The position numbers were made by a program, and so were the translations under genes. A stretch of 64,000 bases of DNA, from NCBI RefSeq assembly GCF_000210295.1, contig NC_026744.1:3348001-3412000 (forward strand), read 5' to 3'. Positions 1-10,187 of the stretch are shown one piece after another. The DNA comes from Trypanosoma brucei gambiense DAL972 (Eukaryota > Euglenozoa > Kinetoplastea > Trypanosomatida > Trypanosomatidae). Below the pieces are notes generated by a model. It saw nothing but the letters and a program-made list of their open reading frames with translations. It was not told where the DNA came from and searched no databases. Positions within the stretch are counted from its first letter, which is position 1, and the number at the start of each line of letters is the position of its first letter.

Positions 1-2
1 CA

Positions 3-2897
3 ACCATCGGCGTACTCAGGCGCCTCTTGAATGAAGAGAAAACGGACCTCGAGCAACTAACTTATGTGGTTCAGTGCATCCACGACCCTATATTAGAGTG
101 CTACAACTCACCAAACGATGGAAAACAAGGTCAATGGTTGTTTGAAACCCCAAATGTGGCATCCATTTTAACTGCAACTGAGCACCGGGATATCTTTGGG
201 AATATATTTGCGCTTTACAATAAGCATAAATGGATTGTGAGCAGACTTGAGTCAGCACTCCGAGAACCCAATAGGAAACAGGAAAATGGAGCTGAAGCGA
301 CTGGACAAAGTAACTCCAACTCAAAAGAAAATGCAGAGGCAGCCGCGCTTCGTGATGTGGTAGAGCTCTTTTGCTCCAACGAAATGCAGCAGTTCATCAC
401 CGAGCACTTAAAGTATTCCTTAAGTTACAGTAGCACAATTGCGCCGAAAATTCTTGGCTTGTGGCATCGGTGCTGCCCCACGCACGCTAAAAATGTCACT
501 GGCAAGTTAAGTCTAGATAGTGGTTTCATACGGGTCGTCGACAAACGGGGTGAACTCAGTTTCCGCAAGAGGTTTTTGTGCTTCCTCTGGTGGACGTTAG
601 GTGAACGAAGTGGTGTGCCCATGGATCCACGCGCGGTGCGGATTCGACTTCCCGACTCTCTTTCTCCAGCAACGGCACCGCCTGCATCAACCGGTCAAGG
701 CCATCCCTGCGCATCTCCCCCTTTGAAAAGTAACGCTGGCGAGGGCCACTCCAACGGGCGTCCTGGAAGTGTCTCTAATGCAATTAAGATGACTTTTTCC
801 AGTCCCTCAGCAGGTTGGGAAGAGTCACTTATTCCCCCCACATGGCAGGGTTTTGAAACTTTGCTTGCCCTCCTTGCCACGCCACTCCCCTCTCTTCGCC
901 GGTATGTTCATGTCGCTTGTTGTATTGTCAACACGCACTGCCTGCAGAGGTCCGTACGGCAACAACTGCAGTTCAACTTCGTCACTTTGGCAAGGCAGCG
1001 AATGGCGGAAGAAAATTGTATGGTATTGAATGAGTTAATCAAGCAGGACACCGGACATATTACATCCCTTATTGATGGTGCCGGGGCAGCATCTGCAGAT
1101 AAAGCAAAGGCTGCTGCTCTTCTCCCCGGATATACTGCAAAAAAATTTGCACGCGTTGACCCTGATAAGGATGGTTGCCGAGTGCTCATTCATTACGGGC
1201 GCCTTACAAAGAAATTTCGCCGTGGGCGCCATGAACGGTTGGTGTTCTTATTTAACGACTGGTTTTGCTACGGTGAGGAACACGTGAACAATCAACTGCT
1301 CCTCCGGGCGTCACTTTCACTCGACGGACTAAAGGTGGTGGACCACAGCAATGTGGAGGATGGGGATAACAGCTTCGATGTGGTCACGCAAAAGATGCGC
1401 TTTTCCTTCATCGCACCGACACAAGAACAGAAACGGCAGTGGGTCGACGCCCTTCTCAACACTGTACGCTTGTATGAAAAGAGGTTGTCGAAGCCCCAGC
1501 AACCCAGCAACTCTTCAGGGGGGGATAGCAAGCTGGCAGTAAGGAAAACAGTCAGCGTGCTACCGACGAAATCTGTGAGACTTACAAGGAACTCACGACT
1601 GGTTCGCCAACAGCGTGTGGACCGTTTAGTGCAGGGACAGCTGAGCATGCGGCGGGCAGCGAGCGCCACCCAAGGTGCTGTTTCTGATGAAGAAGCTGTT
1701 GGACCCGTGGCCATGCAAGATACATTGGTTGCACCAGACGATGTTGGTGGCCTGCAGGACATCGAATCCCCACTGCAGCAGGAAGAAGTTGAAGTGGAGA
1801 AGGATGCAGCTGATGGAAATGTTGTTTCAGATGATGGTGAATGGGCTGAGAGGGAACAGGTTGACGTCGCCGCTGAGGTTGAAAGTGATGACAGTGGCGA
1901 TATTGTTGGCCACGAGGGCCGCAGTTCTGCAGAAGGAGAGGGTGAGGGTGGACCGGATGCGCACCGGACGCTGGGTCGCTGTACCGAAGAGCTGCGGGAC
2001 GAAAGCAGTGGGAATAGCAAGGAAGTAAGTGGAACATTACAAGGGGGGGAGGCCTCAACATCGCTAGAAGACACTGGAGGTACGACCCCACTTCCAAAGC
2101 ATGATTCAGGGGAGCCGAACGACAGCTACCACAGAACTAATGAAGAACCGGGCGTAACGCGACCGAGGGAGCTGCCGGTCGAGCGCCGTGGGGGCAACTT
2201 GGGTGTAAATAAGGAGTTGGGGACGAGTGGCCATGAGGGGGGAGGAAGTGAACACGAGAATGACAAAGAGCAATCAAATGGGGATGTGAAGGGCAGCGAC
2301 GTAAAGCGGTGTAAGACTGAGGGGAGAGAAAACAGGGAGGAAGTGGAGGAACGGAGATGCGAAAGCGAAGACGAGGAAGAGGAAGAGGAACTTTGCGAAA
2401 GCTCTGACGGTGACAACAAGGGAAAGGGAGGCGAGGACGAGCGAAGGAATGATGAGGAGGGCGGTGGCCCTACAAATGTAGGGGATATGGAGGAAGTGGA
2501 ACGGAAGGAGGTGGCGGTAGAGGGGGAGGAACAAGTGGAAGTGGAAGAAAAAACACAAGAAGGCTGTGAGGAGGCCCAGGACCTCCCACCGCCACCGGCA
2601 TACACGATTGAATGCGTCGCATCGTCAGAGAATGAAGCTTCCGGTCCCCCGTGTTCCGCAGATGAAAGCAATGATGTTGTCAACGCAACAAAGGAAGTAG
2701 CAAAAAATAATGACGAAGGCATCCCCAACGGAGGAGAAACTGTTAAGCAGGAGTCAAATCGGTCAAGTGGATGCGATAAAATTTGCGCTGATGGCAGCAA
2801 ACCAACAAAGGCCGCCCCCGAGGAAATGGAAAAATCACGAACTGACGAAGCAAAGCTACAGGCAGCCAGAGCTGAGGAAAAGGAGTTGAGTGAATGA
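3..2897 (+). CDS. RhoGEF-like DH-PH protein, 5' end outside window
   Basis: The frame is open from the window edge. The first apparent start (base 27) is only a TTG, so the true N-terminus lies upstream. The first ~110 residues resemble the DH domain of Rho guanine nucleotide exchange factors: a TE-like/acidic helix with LxYVVQ...DPILECY, then DIFGNIFALYNKH followed by a Leu/Glu helix. At about residues 383-486 (counted from base 27) is a PH domain: YGRLTKKFRRGRHERLVFLF, a central beta run, and a final helix with QKRQWVDALLNTV. The C-terminal half (about 500-956) is very acidic, with Glu-rich low complexity, and probably disordered. The family activates Rho-type GTPases at membranes, the PH domain binding phosphoinositides or helping the DH domain. 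That function is inferred from domain order. The PH call is firmer than the DH call. Confidence 0.7.
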   Translation, partial: TIGVLRRLLNEEKTDLEQLTYVVQCIHDPILECYNSPNDGKQGQWLFETPNVASILTATEHRDIFGNIFALYNKHKWIVSRLESALREPNRKQENGAEATGQSNSNSKENAEAAALRDVVELFCSNEMQQFITEHLKYSLSYSSTIAPKILGLWHRCCPTHAKNVTGKLSLDSGFIRVVDKRGELSFRKRFLCFLWWTLGERSGVPMDPRAVRIRLPDSLSPATAPPASTGQGHPCASPPLKSNAGEGHSNGRPGSVSNAIKMTFSSPSAGWEESLIPPTWQGFETLLALLATPLPSLRRYVHVACCIVNTHCLQRSVRQQLQFNFVTLARQRMAEENCMVLNELIKQDTGHITSLIDGAGAASADKAKAAALLPGYTAKKFARVDPDKDGCRVLIHYGRLTKKFRRGRHERLVFLFNDWFCYGEEHVNNQLLLRASLSLDGLKVVDHSNVEDGDNSFDVVTQKMRFSFIAPTQEQKRQWVDALLNTVRLYEKRLSKPQQPSNSSGGDSKLAVRKTVSVLPTKSVRLTRNSRLVRQQRVDRLVQGQLSMRRAASATQGAVSDEEAVGPVAMQDTLVAPDDVGGLQDIESPLQQEEVEVEKDAADGNVVSDDGEWAEREQVDVAAEVESDDSGDIVGHEGRSSAEGEGEGGPDAHRTLGRCTEELRDESSGNSKEVSGTLQGGEASTSLEDTGGTTPLPKHDSGEPNDSYHRTNEEPGVTRPRELPVERRGGNLGVNKELGTSGHEGGGSEHENDKEQSNGDVKGSDVKRCKTEGRENREEVEERRCESEDEEEEEELCESSDGDNKGKGGEDERRNDEEGGGPTNVGDMEEVERKEVAVEGEEQVEVEEKTQEGCEEAQDLPPPPAYTIECVASSENEASGPPCSADESNDVVNATKEVAKNNDEGIPNGGETVKQESNRSSGCDKICADGSKPTKAAPEEMEKSRTDEAKLQAARAEEKELSE

Positions 2898-3386
2898 GTG
2901 TTCCTCCTCCCCATTACCCACCACATTAAAAACGTTCAAACTCGCACGTTACGGGTACAGTATAATTGCTCGAAAAGTGGAAAGGGAATTCAAAAAGTAG
3001 AATAACTGAGACGTTGAAACGGTACACAGGGATAGGAATGACAATCGAAAAAGCGGAAGGAATGGGTGCTAATAATAAGTGAAATGTCATTTTCTTTTGC
3101 CATCGCTACGGCCGTATCTGGCACTTTTTGCTTGTTTTATACATCAACGTTAACTGTAACTATACGCATGCCTGTGCATACACTGTTGGGTTTAGCCTCG
3201 GTTTGTTCGTTTGTTCTTGCAGAGTGTGACTTCCCCCCCCCCCAAAAAAAAAAAAAGTGTGTCTTCTCTTCTTTTTTCTTTTGTTTTGTTTTTCATTTGG
3301 TATGAATTGCTACTAGCCCTAGTACTGATCACAGCAGCTGAGGACGGCGAAACTACCCTTCATATTGGTTCCCAGTGGCTGACAAA
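2898..3386 (+). other. Intergenic region before the DHHC gene
   Basis: No gene is supported here. It holds the 3' UTR of the RhoGEF-like gene and the splice-acceptor region of the next one. A homopolymer pair, eleven C followed by thirteen A (3233-3256), precedes the main pyrimidine tract. Confidence 0.7.
3262..3316 (+). promoter_or_regulatory. Predicted trans-splice acceptor of the DHHC gene
   Basis: A T/C-rich tract at 3262-3298 is followed by the first AG at 3315-3316 (TACTAG). This would give a 5' UTR of about 70 nt before the ATG at 3387. Confidence 0.55.
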
Positions 3387-4745
3387 ATGGAATCGTTCGG
3401 CCCTCTTGCGGTCGTTTCGGCCACTATTCTTTCTGTAATCGCTGTTTTTTATATCGGTATCATGGGGCCTTCACGTTACCACCGTAACGGCGTTGTTGGG
3501 TGGTTATACCGAGGCATGGTGAAGCTCCCACATGCGTGCGTCAGTTGCTGTTGTTGCCGTAGTGGAACCAGCGGTGGGTTATTCAGCTGCTTCATGAAAA
3601 CCCGGTGTGGTCGTTGTTTCCACTACCTTATGAATGAGCGTCATTGGGGTTTAGTTATTCTCTACATCATCCTCGTATGGCCTGTGGAGATTGCGTATTT
3701 GGCACTGGTTGCCATGCGACTCAAGGCATCACTTCTCTCCAAAATGGTTAGTTGGGGGCTTGTCCTTTTCTCTGAAGTTGTTTACTTCGCTGCCGTCTTT
3801 TCAGACCCGGGGACTGTCACATCGCGGTCGGAAAAGGACGCTCAAAAGCGTGCATTTGCCACAGCTGGTGGAGCAAAGCCACAGATGAAAAAGGGTCATG
3901 AAGCAACAAGAAAGGGCGAGGAGCGAATGCAATATCGGAAGTTTTTACTTTCCCCTCGTGCAGAAGAGGAGCAGGGTCAGCGCTACGTTGTGGATGGGAT
4001 CCTTTACGGAAAGGATAGCACCCGCGGTTGTGGAGTTGAGTGCCCCACCTGTAATGTCCCCCGCCCCAGCCGTAGCAAACACTGTCGGATGTGTAACCGC
4101 TGTGTTCGGCGCTATGATCATCATTGCCCGTGGATAAACAACGACGTGGCGGAGGGTAACCACCGTTGGTTCTTGCTGTTTCTCCTAATACACATCATCG
4201 AATGTATATGGGGACTCTGGGATTTGTACACAATGGTGGTGCAGTTTCTAACAGCGCAAGGTTTGTGGGTGTCGGCCATCAGGTTCGCTAACGGATACAC
4301 ATACCGCATAACAAATATCCATCGCCTCTTTGCAATCGCAACGATGCATCCTTTGGTGCTCTTCTTGATTATTTTTGCCGCTCCCATCACTGTTGTTCTA
4401 GCGGTTTTTTGGCTGCAGCAAATGTCATTTGTGGTGTCAAACGTTACCATCAACGACATGAACAAAATAGACACAACAATAGACTTTATCACCACTTTGC
4501 CTACAGCGACAGATGTGTACGAGGAGGCGCAAAACGTGCGTTCCGTGCTTGAAAATGTCGCAGCGCGACCACCCCGACGGCTGAGGGCGCTGAAAAGGCC
4601 ATCGGCAGAGGCGATTGTTGTGGGAAGCAAAAAGGATAAGGCATACCGTAAAGAGGTGAGTAAGATGCTGATGAGCGACCTAAAGGGGTTGTTTAACCGT
4701 GGGGTATGGAATAATCTGAAGGAGGTGATGTTTCCCTACAGTTGA
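3387..4745 (+). CDS. DHHC-type protein S-palmitoyltransferase
   Basis: This 452-aa multi-pass membrane enzyme attaches palmitate to cysteines of target proteins. The zinc-binding Cys-rich domain is clear: [15 protein letters not shown], then [17 protein letters not shown], with the catalytic DHHC at residues 244-247. Hydrophobic segments lie at the N-terminus ([15 protein letters not shown]), in two stretches before the Cys-rich domain, and in two after it ([15 protein letters not shown] and [19 protein letters not shown]). After the last segment, TINDMN sits where the family usually has a TTxE motif, so that motif is weak. A second cysteine cluster (CVSCCCCR) just after the first membrane segment may itself be acylated. 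The frame opens at a GTG four codons earlier, but the first ATG (3387) is used. The palmitoyltransferase role is established for the family; substrate and compartment cannot be read from sequence. Confidence 0.93.
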   Translation: MESFGPLAVVSATILSVIAVFYIGIMGPSRYHRNGVVGWLYRGMVKLPHACVSCCCCRSGTSGGLFSCFMKTRCGRCFHYLMNERHWGLVILYIILVWPVEIAYLALVAMRLKASLLSKMVSWGLVLFSEVVYFAAVFSDPGTVTSRSEKDAQKRAFATAGGAKPQMKKGHEATRKGEERMQYRKFLLSPRAEEEQGQRYVVDGILYGKDSTRGCGVECPTCNVPRPSRSKHCRMCNRCVRRYDHHCPWINNDVAEGNHRWFLLFLLIHIIECIWGLWDLYTMVVQFLTAQGLWVSAIRFANGYTYRITNIHRLFAIATMHPLVLFLIIFAAPITVVLAVFWLQQMSFVVSNVTINDMNKIDTTIDFITTLPTATDVYEEAQNVRSVLENVAARPPRRLRALKRPSAEAIVVGSKKDKAYRKEVSKMLMSDLKGLFNRGVWNNLKEVMFPYS

Positions 4746-5772
4746 ATTTATTCTTTTTGTGTGCGCCTCATTGGTGCTTCTGAGTGGTGAACCGGGTACT
4801 TTTCACTGGCACTTCTCGCCTTTCCGATCCCAGCATGGGGGGGGGGGAGGAAAACGAGAAGAAATACAGTCAACAAGTCCCTTCAATCTCTTTTCTGTTG
4901 TTTAAGCAAAGGGGAGAAGGGGAAGGTCGGTGCGCGGAGTGGAGAAGGGCATGGAAAGAAGCATATTTAATAATGGAATAAATAGAGATATAATTTGCGT
5001 GGGTCCCACGATGTGCTGTTGTTTTCACACTGTAGCTGTTGTGTCCAGTAACTTTGGATGTTCTTTTCATCTACGCGTCATACGCATGGAGCTAACAGAA
5101 ACGTAAGCGTGGGGCGGGAGAAGGCTCTTGAAGGAAGCACAGGGGTGCCGCCCATGTGCTTTCCGATGTGTCATGAAGCTGACGCACATTTGAATTCTCG
5201 GTTTTTTCTCTCGCCTTTCTGTTTCTTTTTTCTTTTTTAATCAATCCACCCGTCAAGATCCCTCTCATTGTTTCTTCTGCGGTTATGCTCCGTCCCCTCA
5301 CTCTCATCTCGTTCGTTAGCACCTCACCCTTCCACGTGTTTTACGCCGAGGATCTTATACATAATCCACCACACCCCAAAACCATTCGAGAAATGTTATC
5401 ACCCTGCCGTTTCATCCATGCTGGTGTCGTCCGATCGTTCGCTTCTGGAACGGGGAAACACTTGGTTATTTGGTGTACGTAACGAAAAATAGCGTTCAAA
5501 AAAAAAAAGAAGAGGAGGATTGTTATGTGGGGTTCTCAATCTTTGACTGGTTGCGCGTATGCAGTCTTGCGCGCGCGGCCGCACTCCTTTATGTACGTGG
5601 GGTCTCGTTTTGTATTGCACGGGAACATAAGAAACAACTGTAAAGTGATTACTACGCACAGTTAAATGGCTCGACATTGTCTTGCACGCACACCGTTGTT
5701 TTATTTCACTTATTATACTGTTTGCACTAAAGGGAGGCAGAAAGGCCTCGGCAAAGGGATCAGGTAAAAGGT
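4746..5772 (+). other. Intergenic region, no gene seen
   Basis: About 1 kb with short unconvincing frames only. It contains a G10 run near 4840, T-rich tracts at 5200-5240, and an A10 run near 5500. The last part (5695-5732) is the likely splice-acceptor region of the next gene. Confidence 0.7.
5695..5732 (+). promoter_or_regulatory. Predicted trans-splice acceptor of the LPA1-like gene
   Basis: A pyrimidine-rich stretch (TTGTTTTATTTCACTTATTA) runs to the AG at 5731-5732, about 40 nt before the ATG at 5773. Two further AGs follow within 10 nt, so the exact site is uncertain. Confidence 0.45.
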
Positions 5773-8133
5773 ATGAAAACCGAGGTGGAGACCAAGACTA
5801 AGACAACAGACGTGACAGAGGCTGCCTCACAGCATGCACGAGGGAGCACTACTGGGAATGGTTTTATTTCCCCACTGGAAGCCTCTCAGTGCTACCGCGC
5901 TGTGTGTGGTCCTTGCCACTTTGAAAACAGCGGGTGTCAGTCACATTCTACGTTGGCTGCAGCGATCGCCCACCCGGCCACAACTCAAATTCTTCAGGAG
6001 CTGATTCTATTTGCGTTTACGCCAGGGAGGCATTCCGGCGGCCCCCAGCAAATGGGAATGGTCAACTCAGTCATAGCGCGTAAGCCGTTTGGAGTGCCGC
6101 CCGAACACGCTCTAACGTGGTTAGATATAAAAAGGTCGCTTTTGTTCTGTGGCGTAAAGCAGCACCGCTGTCCCAAAGCGCTAAGGCTGCTGTGGGGGAG
6201 CCTCCTTGCTCTTTGCTGTAACTGCTCACAACATACCATCGATGAGAAAAAGGTGCCGGAGGGGACCACTTTGGACGATGGCAGTAGTATTCAGTGTAGT
6301 AGTCACTTTCCCGCCGCAGAAATTGCGATATTGGTCCGGCACGAAGATTTTCGTTGGGTCGCGCAATTACTGGCAACTGGCGAAAGTTTGGGGAGCTGCA
6401 CCGTCGCGAGGGGAAAAGCGGTTCCCCTTGAGGACTTTGTGTCTACCATCGTTGATTTGCAGCATCACATAACTTCAACCGTGGCCGAAAGTTACCAGGT
6501 GCCACGCTCACAAACAAAATATGTTCTAATTGTCGATGCAGACAGCTTCCACTGCTGCATCAAGAGGTTTCTCGCACAGGAATTACGGGGAGAACACATT
6601 ACTCTCTCCCCACTCCCCCGGTGGAATGGAGCGCAGGCCATTGTCCAGCAGCGCCGCGCGCTTGTTGTATTCTGCGGTGGAACGAGTGGCTGCGGAAAGA
6701 GTACGCTATCCAGTCTCATTTCAACTCACCTGAGTATTTCCACGACTATTTCAACAGACACTATCCGACAAGCGCTTCGCCGGACGCTGCCAGGTGGCGA
6801 GTTCCCGGAACTCTTCACGTCTACATATGCCGTTCATTCAAACCCGGTAGCATCTCTTGAAGGCGGTGGGAATGCGTGTAACGGCAACCTTGACGGGGAT
6901 GGACCTGAGCACGTTATCGCAGCGTATGAGAAACAGTGCGCGACGGTTCTTCCGGTGCTTGATCGCACACTGGAAAAGTTTGTTTCGCGCTATCAGACAG
7001 TGGTCGTTGAGGGTGTTCATTTGTTGCCGGATTACATGCATCGCAAGATGGTTGAGTTGCAAACACGGGGAGTGCTGTGCGTTTCCTTTCTAGTGTACAT
7101 AAAGAAAAGGGAACGACATCTTGAGCGGTTCTGTACACGGGCCAAGTCCATGAGCCTCTCGCCGACGCGCAACAAATATGTGTCGAATTTCGAGAACATC
7201 CGAGTAATTCAGCAGCATCTACTCGAGCAGGCGGCACGTCTTGACGTGAACCTTATAAACAACACGAATGTTGACAAGTCTCTAATGATGGTTCATACGC
7301 GTCTGTTAGACAGAGTGCATCATTTCAATGTCGCCCCGGGGTTTCAGCAGCACGTGGGTGTCGGTGAAGAAACTTCCACTGCAAGAGCCCAAGTCGGTAC
7401 CAATTCAGGTATCGACCGCCGGGACGATGAAACAGAAGTAACTAGTGCCGCACACCTCTACAATATGCCTTATTCGAACGTTAGCGGCAAACACATGCTT
7501 GCTTTGCTTCTGCATCGGCGAAACGAGAAAAAGCACCGAATGCATAACAGTCTGTTTTCTCGTTGCCACTGTTGTGAGCGCAACTCCTTGGTCACACAGG
7601 TTAGGCGGTCCCGATCAGCAGAATCTCTTACAACACTGAAACTTAGTTCACTTCAAGTGTGTACAGACGAATGGGACGGACGAGATAACTCACTTCTTGT
7701 GCCACATAAACAAAGTGAGGAACCGACAACCAATTCCAGTGAATGTGGATGTATCACCAACGCCATGGTCGCTGGGACTTCCCTTATCGGAATAGACTGT
7801 CAGAATAGGAACACTGATGCAGATGATGCAAATGTTGATGATTACCACAACCCTACGTCAATGCAAGCCCTTGAGGCAGCACACACAACCCGAAGCATGC
7901 GGTCGTCAAGCGCCTTCACGCACTTCGCTCCGATTTCTCCGTCGGTGCGCTCAGCGAGCGCGGATACGGAGCGCCTCGGGGGAAGGATGTGCAAGCGGAG
8001 CCGTGGGTGGGCTGCAATTCAATTGTCCATCTCCAATAGGGCGGAGCAGGGAAGGAATGAAAACGATGAGGAGATGAAGTCTCTATGGGGAGACAACTTC
8101 TCCAGCGAAACGCCATCCCTCACTTGCTGTTGA
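5773..8133 (+). CDS. LPA1 / 2-phosphoglycerate kinase-like P-loop kinase
   Basis: A 786-aa protein with one P-loop kinase domain at about residues 295-520. Walker A is GGTSGCGKST at 302-311. It is followed by STHLSISTTISTDTIRQALR, then FTSTYAVHS, VVEGVHLLPDYM and YIKKRERHLERFCTRAK. The domain ends with NKYVSNFENIRVIQ and INNTNVDKS. This order and wording closely match plant LPA1 (LOW PHYTIC ACID 1) P-loop proteins, which are related to archaeal 2-phosphoglycerate kinase. The N-terminal ~290 residues hold helical and Cys/His-bearing sequence and may correspond to the LPA1 N-terminal region. The C-terminal 260 residues are polar and low complexity. In plants, LPA1 loss lowers phytate, but its direct substrate is unsettled. 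A phosphotransferase role, perhaps in inositol-phosphate or glycerate metabolism, is inference. Confidence 0.8.
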   Translation: MKTEVETKTKTTDVTEAASQHARGSTTGNGFISPLEASQCYRAVCGPCHFENSGCQSHSTLAAAIAHPATTQILQELILFAFTPGRHSGGPQQMGMVNSVIARKPFGVPPEHALTWLDIKRSLLFCGVKQHRCPKALRLLWGSLLALCCNCSQHTIDEKKVPEGTTLDDGSSIQCSSHFPAAEIAILVRHEDFRWVAQLLATGESLGSCTVARGKAVPLEDFVSTIVDLQHHITSTVAESYQVPRSQTKYVLIVDADSFHCCIKRFLAQELRGEHITLSPLPRWNGAQAIVQQRRALVVFCGGTSGCGKSTLSSLISTHLSISTTISTDTIRQALRRTLPGGEFPELFTSTYAVHSNPVASLEGGGNACNGNLDGDGPEHVIAAYEKQCATVLPVLDRTLEKFVSRYQTVVVEGVHLLPDYMHRKMVELQTRGVLCVSFLVYIKKRERHLERFCTRAKSMSLSPTRNKYVSNFENIRVIQQHLLEQAARLDVNLINNTNVDKSLMMVHTRLLDRVHHFNVAPGFQQHVGVGEETSTARAQVGTNSGIDRRDDETEVTSAAHLYNMPYSNVSGKHMLALLLHRRNEKKHRMHNSLFSRCHCCERNSLVTQVRRSRSAESLTTLKLSSLQVCTDEWDGRDNSLLVPHKQSEEPTTNSSECGCITNAMVAGTSLIGIDCQNRNTDADDANVDDYHNPTSMQALEAAHTTRSMRSSSAFTHFAPISPSVRSASADTERLGGRMCKRSRGWAAIQLSISNRAEQGRNENDEEMKSLWGDNFSSETPSLTCC

Positions 8134-8855
8134 GATTATAAACTCGCGGGGTCTGTTTGGAGCTATTTTGTTATTATTATTATTATTGTTATTTGCATTC
8201 TATCCCTATATTGGAAGTTGGGGCGCGAAGGTTGCATAGTAGCAAAGACGAAGACGGATACGTAAAAGAAGGTGGGGACTTTAGAAACCGTGCGATGATT
8301 ATCAGCTTAGCACATTGCACAAGTGCCATTCACAACGGCTAGTAAGTGCAGGGTTAGTTGGTTTGAACCCACTAAGTCACTCATTTTATCGATTTGATGA
8401 AACGACTATGTAAGTACTTCTGCTGCTGCTGCCGCTGTATCATTGTCATTGTTTCTGTTGTTGGAGATTGCAAAGTGTGAAACCCCTTTTTGGCCATTTT
8501 ATTCCGTGGCGTGTCCCGTGTGATTGCAATGGTGTGGGGGAACTGTTGCACTTGTGCTTCAGGGTGGGCAGACACGCAGAATTAAAACCTCCTCTAAGAC
8601 GAAGTTGCCCTTGCTTTTTTAAGGAGGGAAAGGAGAGCGAAAAAAGAACGGTTCACGAAAACACACAGTCCCCTCCCCCGAGGTCTTTAATTACCATTTT
8701 CTATCCCGGTTCTCCTTCGTTTCATTCTGCGAGCTTCTGCACAAATATGTGAATGATGTGTTCTGTATGTCATTTTGTCATTTTTTGCCCTCCACTTCAT
8801 CATTATGGTTACCCTTGGACAAGGTGATTTAGCGACTACCAAAGTGGTGTGAAAC
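8134..8855 (+). other. Intergenic region before the TYW3 gene
   Basis: No gene. It has a TTA/TTG-type trinucleotide run near 8167-8190. A pyrimidine-rich stretch at 8761-8815 leads to an AG at 8822-8823, the likely trans-splice site 33 nt before the ATG at 8856. Confidence 0.6.
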
Positions 8856-9926
8856 ATGTTCGACTTGATGGCAGACGCGTGTGCCGCTTACATGGAGGAC
8901 AGCGAACCGACAAAAGCCAGGATTGAAAAAAACACAGAGGGCGAAGGGAGGGAGAGGAAGGGAAGAACCTCCCAATGTCCTAAAGAGCGGTGTGTGCGCC
9001 CAAAAAATAACTTGGCGCAGGGTGACAAAGAATTCAAGGAACACAAACAGCGGGTGATGTCGAACCTTTCAAGCAACATGTGCGACCATAGTCCAAAAGG
9101 TGGGGTTGATCGTAAGTGCCTAAAAGTGATGGAGTTACTAAACAATCACCAGGATTATGTCACAGTCAGCAGTTGTAGTGGTCGCATCGCCCTCTTCCAT
9201 AGCACCCCCATCCTGGAGACACTTCATGATTCTGTGAATGGCAGCTCCAGTACAAAAAGCGCAGCGGTTGTGGGGAAGCGGGGGAGCAAAGATGCCTTGG
9301 GGTGGCTTGTGGTTAAACATGGTGAGCTAACGGAGGAAGAGATAAACCAAATTGTGAAAGGTCTCTGCGGAGACGAGGCCGAGGATAGTTCCAACACCCA
9401 CAGCTCACCACAGGTGCGTGAGGTGGCGGAAAGAAAGTTCAACGGAGATGAGGATGAGTTGGACGGTGTTTGGATGCAAACTGGGGTCCTGGCACCAATT
9501 CCACTTCCCTCGTTTGGCACTGTTACACTTAAGATGGAACCTTTCGTGATGCATGTGGCGTGCCGAACGATGGAGAGCGGGAAGCGGTTACTGACAGCTG
9601 CAGCAACCGAAGCCGGTTTCCGAAACAGTGGGGTGACGCCACCGGGGAAGCGAGTCGTTTGCGCCATCCGAAATGCAACGGGGGTTGGGTTGGATATACC
9701 TCTGGTTGTTGACGGGGTGAACTATGCACGAGGTCAACATTCCTATGTGCGTCGTTTGCTGTTGTTGGCAAACGAAAAGATGCGCAACAACGATTTGAGA
9801 CGGCACAGGTTGGAGGTGGGGGTTGCTGCGTTCCTCGAGAGAGGGCATGAAACACCGCAGTGTAGTCATGAGGAGCGTATGCGGCTGCCACCACCGTGTG
9901 TTCTCGGCAAACACCCCGATGCGTAG
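8856..9926 (+). CDS. TYW3: tRNA wybutosine-synthesizing protein 3 (TYW3)
   Basis: A 356-aa protein with the TYW3 methyltransferase fold signature. This enzyme acts in wybutosine formation at G37 of tRNA-Phe, methylating the yW-86 intermediate with S-adenosylmethionine. Visible family motifs are SPKGGVD at residues 79-85, YVTVSSCSGRI around 101-111, GWLVVKHG near 150-157, and a C-terminal part with FVMHVACRTMESGKRLLTAA, GFRNSGV, VCAIRNATGVGLDIPL and the helix LLLLANEKMRNN. The first ~60 residues are a charged extension not typical of the core. An acidic insert (about 165-205) separates the two halves of the domain. The ATG at 8856 is the first in frame after the predicted splice site. The family assignment is strong; cytosolic or mitochondrial location is not shown. 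Confidence 0.9.
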   Translation: MFDLMADACAAYMEDSEPTKARIEKNTEGEGRERKGRTSQCPKERCVRPKNNLAQGDKEFKEHKQRVMSNLSSNMCDHSPKGGVDRKCLKVMELLNNHQDYVTVSSCSGRIALFHSTPILETLHDSVNGSSSTKSAAVVGKRGSKDALGWLVVKHGELTEEEINQIVKGLCGDEAEDSSNTHSSPQVREVAERKFNGDEDELDGVWMQTGVLAPIPLPSFGTVTLKMEPFVMHVACRTMESGKRLLTAAATEAGFRNSGVTPPGKRVVCAIRNATGVGLDIPLVVDGVNYARGQHSYVRRLLLLANEKMRNNDLRRHRLEVGVAAFLERGHETPQCSHEERMRLPPPCVLGKHPDA

Positions 9927-10049
9927 GATTGGAGGGAAGGGCTGCATTCGATGACTGTTGGGTGTCATACCCCTCTTTAAGGTGTCATCTGTTAATGTCT
10001 TCGTTCTGGCACGCACTTGTGCCTTCCACAAGGGTAGTGAACCATCATA

Positions 10050-10122
10050 GTTTCTCCCTCCCTATCTCTTTTTGGTCTTTCTACCCCATCGTCCTTTCGC
10101 CAAATGTGTTCTGCGGGCGTAG
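10050..10122 (+). promoter_or_regulatory. Predicted trans-splice acceptor of prefoldin 2
   Basis: A C/T-rich tract (10050-10098) is followed by the AG at 10121-10122. Further AGs follow before the ATG at 10188. Confidence 0.45.
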
Positions 10123-10187
10123 GGAACCCCAGCAGTAGAAACAGGGATCGACGACAAGAGTAGGTGCACAACAGAAGGGTGTCAAAT

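Noticed and set aside
2126..2926. Ser-rich 266-codon - strand frame under the RhoGEF tail
   Set aside because: It is the antisense of a Glu/Gly-rich low-complexity coding stretch, which gives long Ser/Pro antisense frames by composition.
8365..8395. GGGTTCAAACC on the minus strand, like a tRNA T-loop
   Set aside because: Flanking bases do not pair as a T-stem, and no D or anticodon arm is visible.
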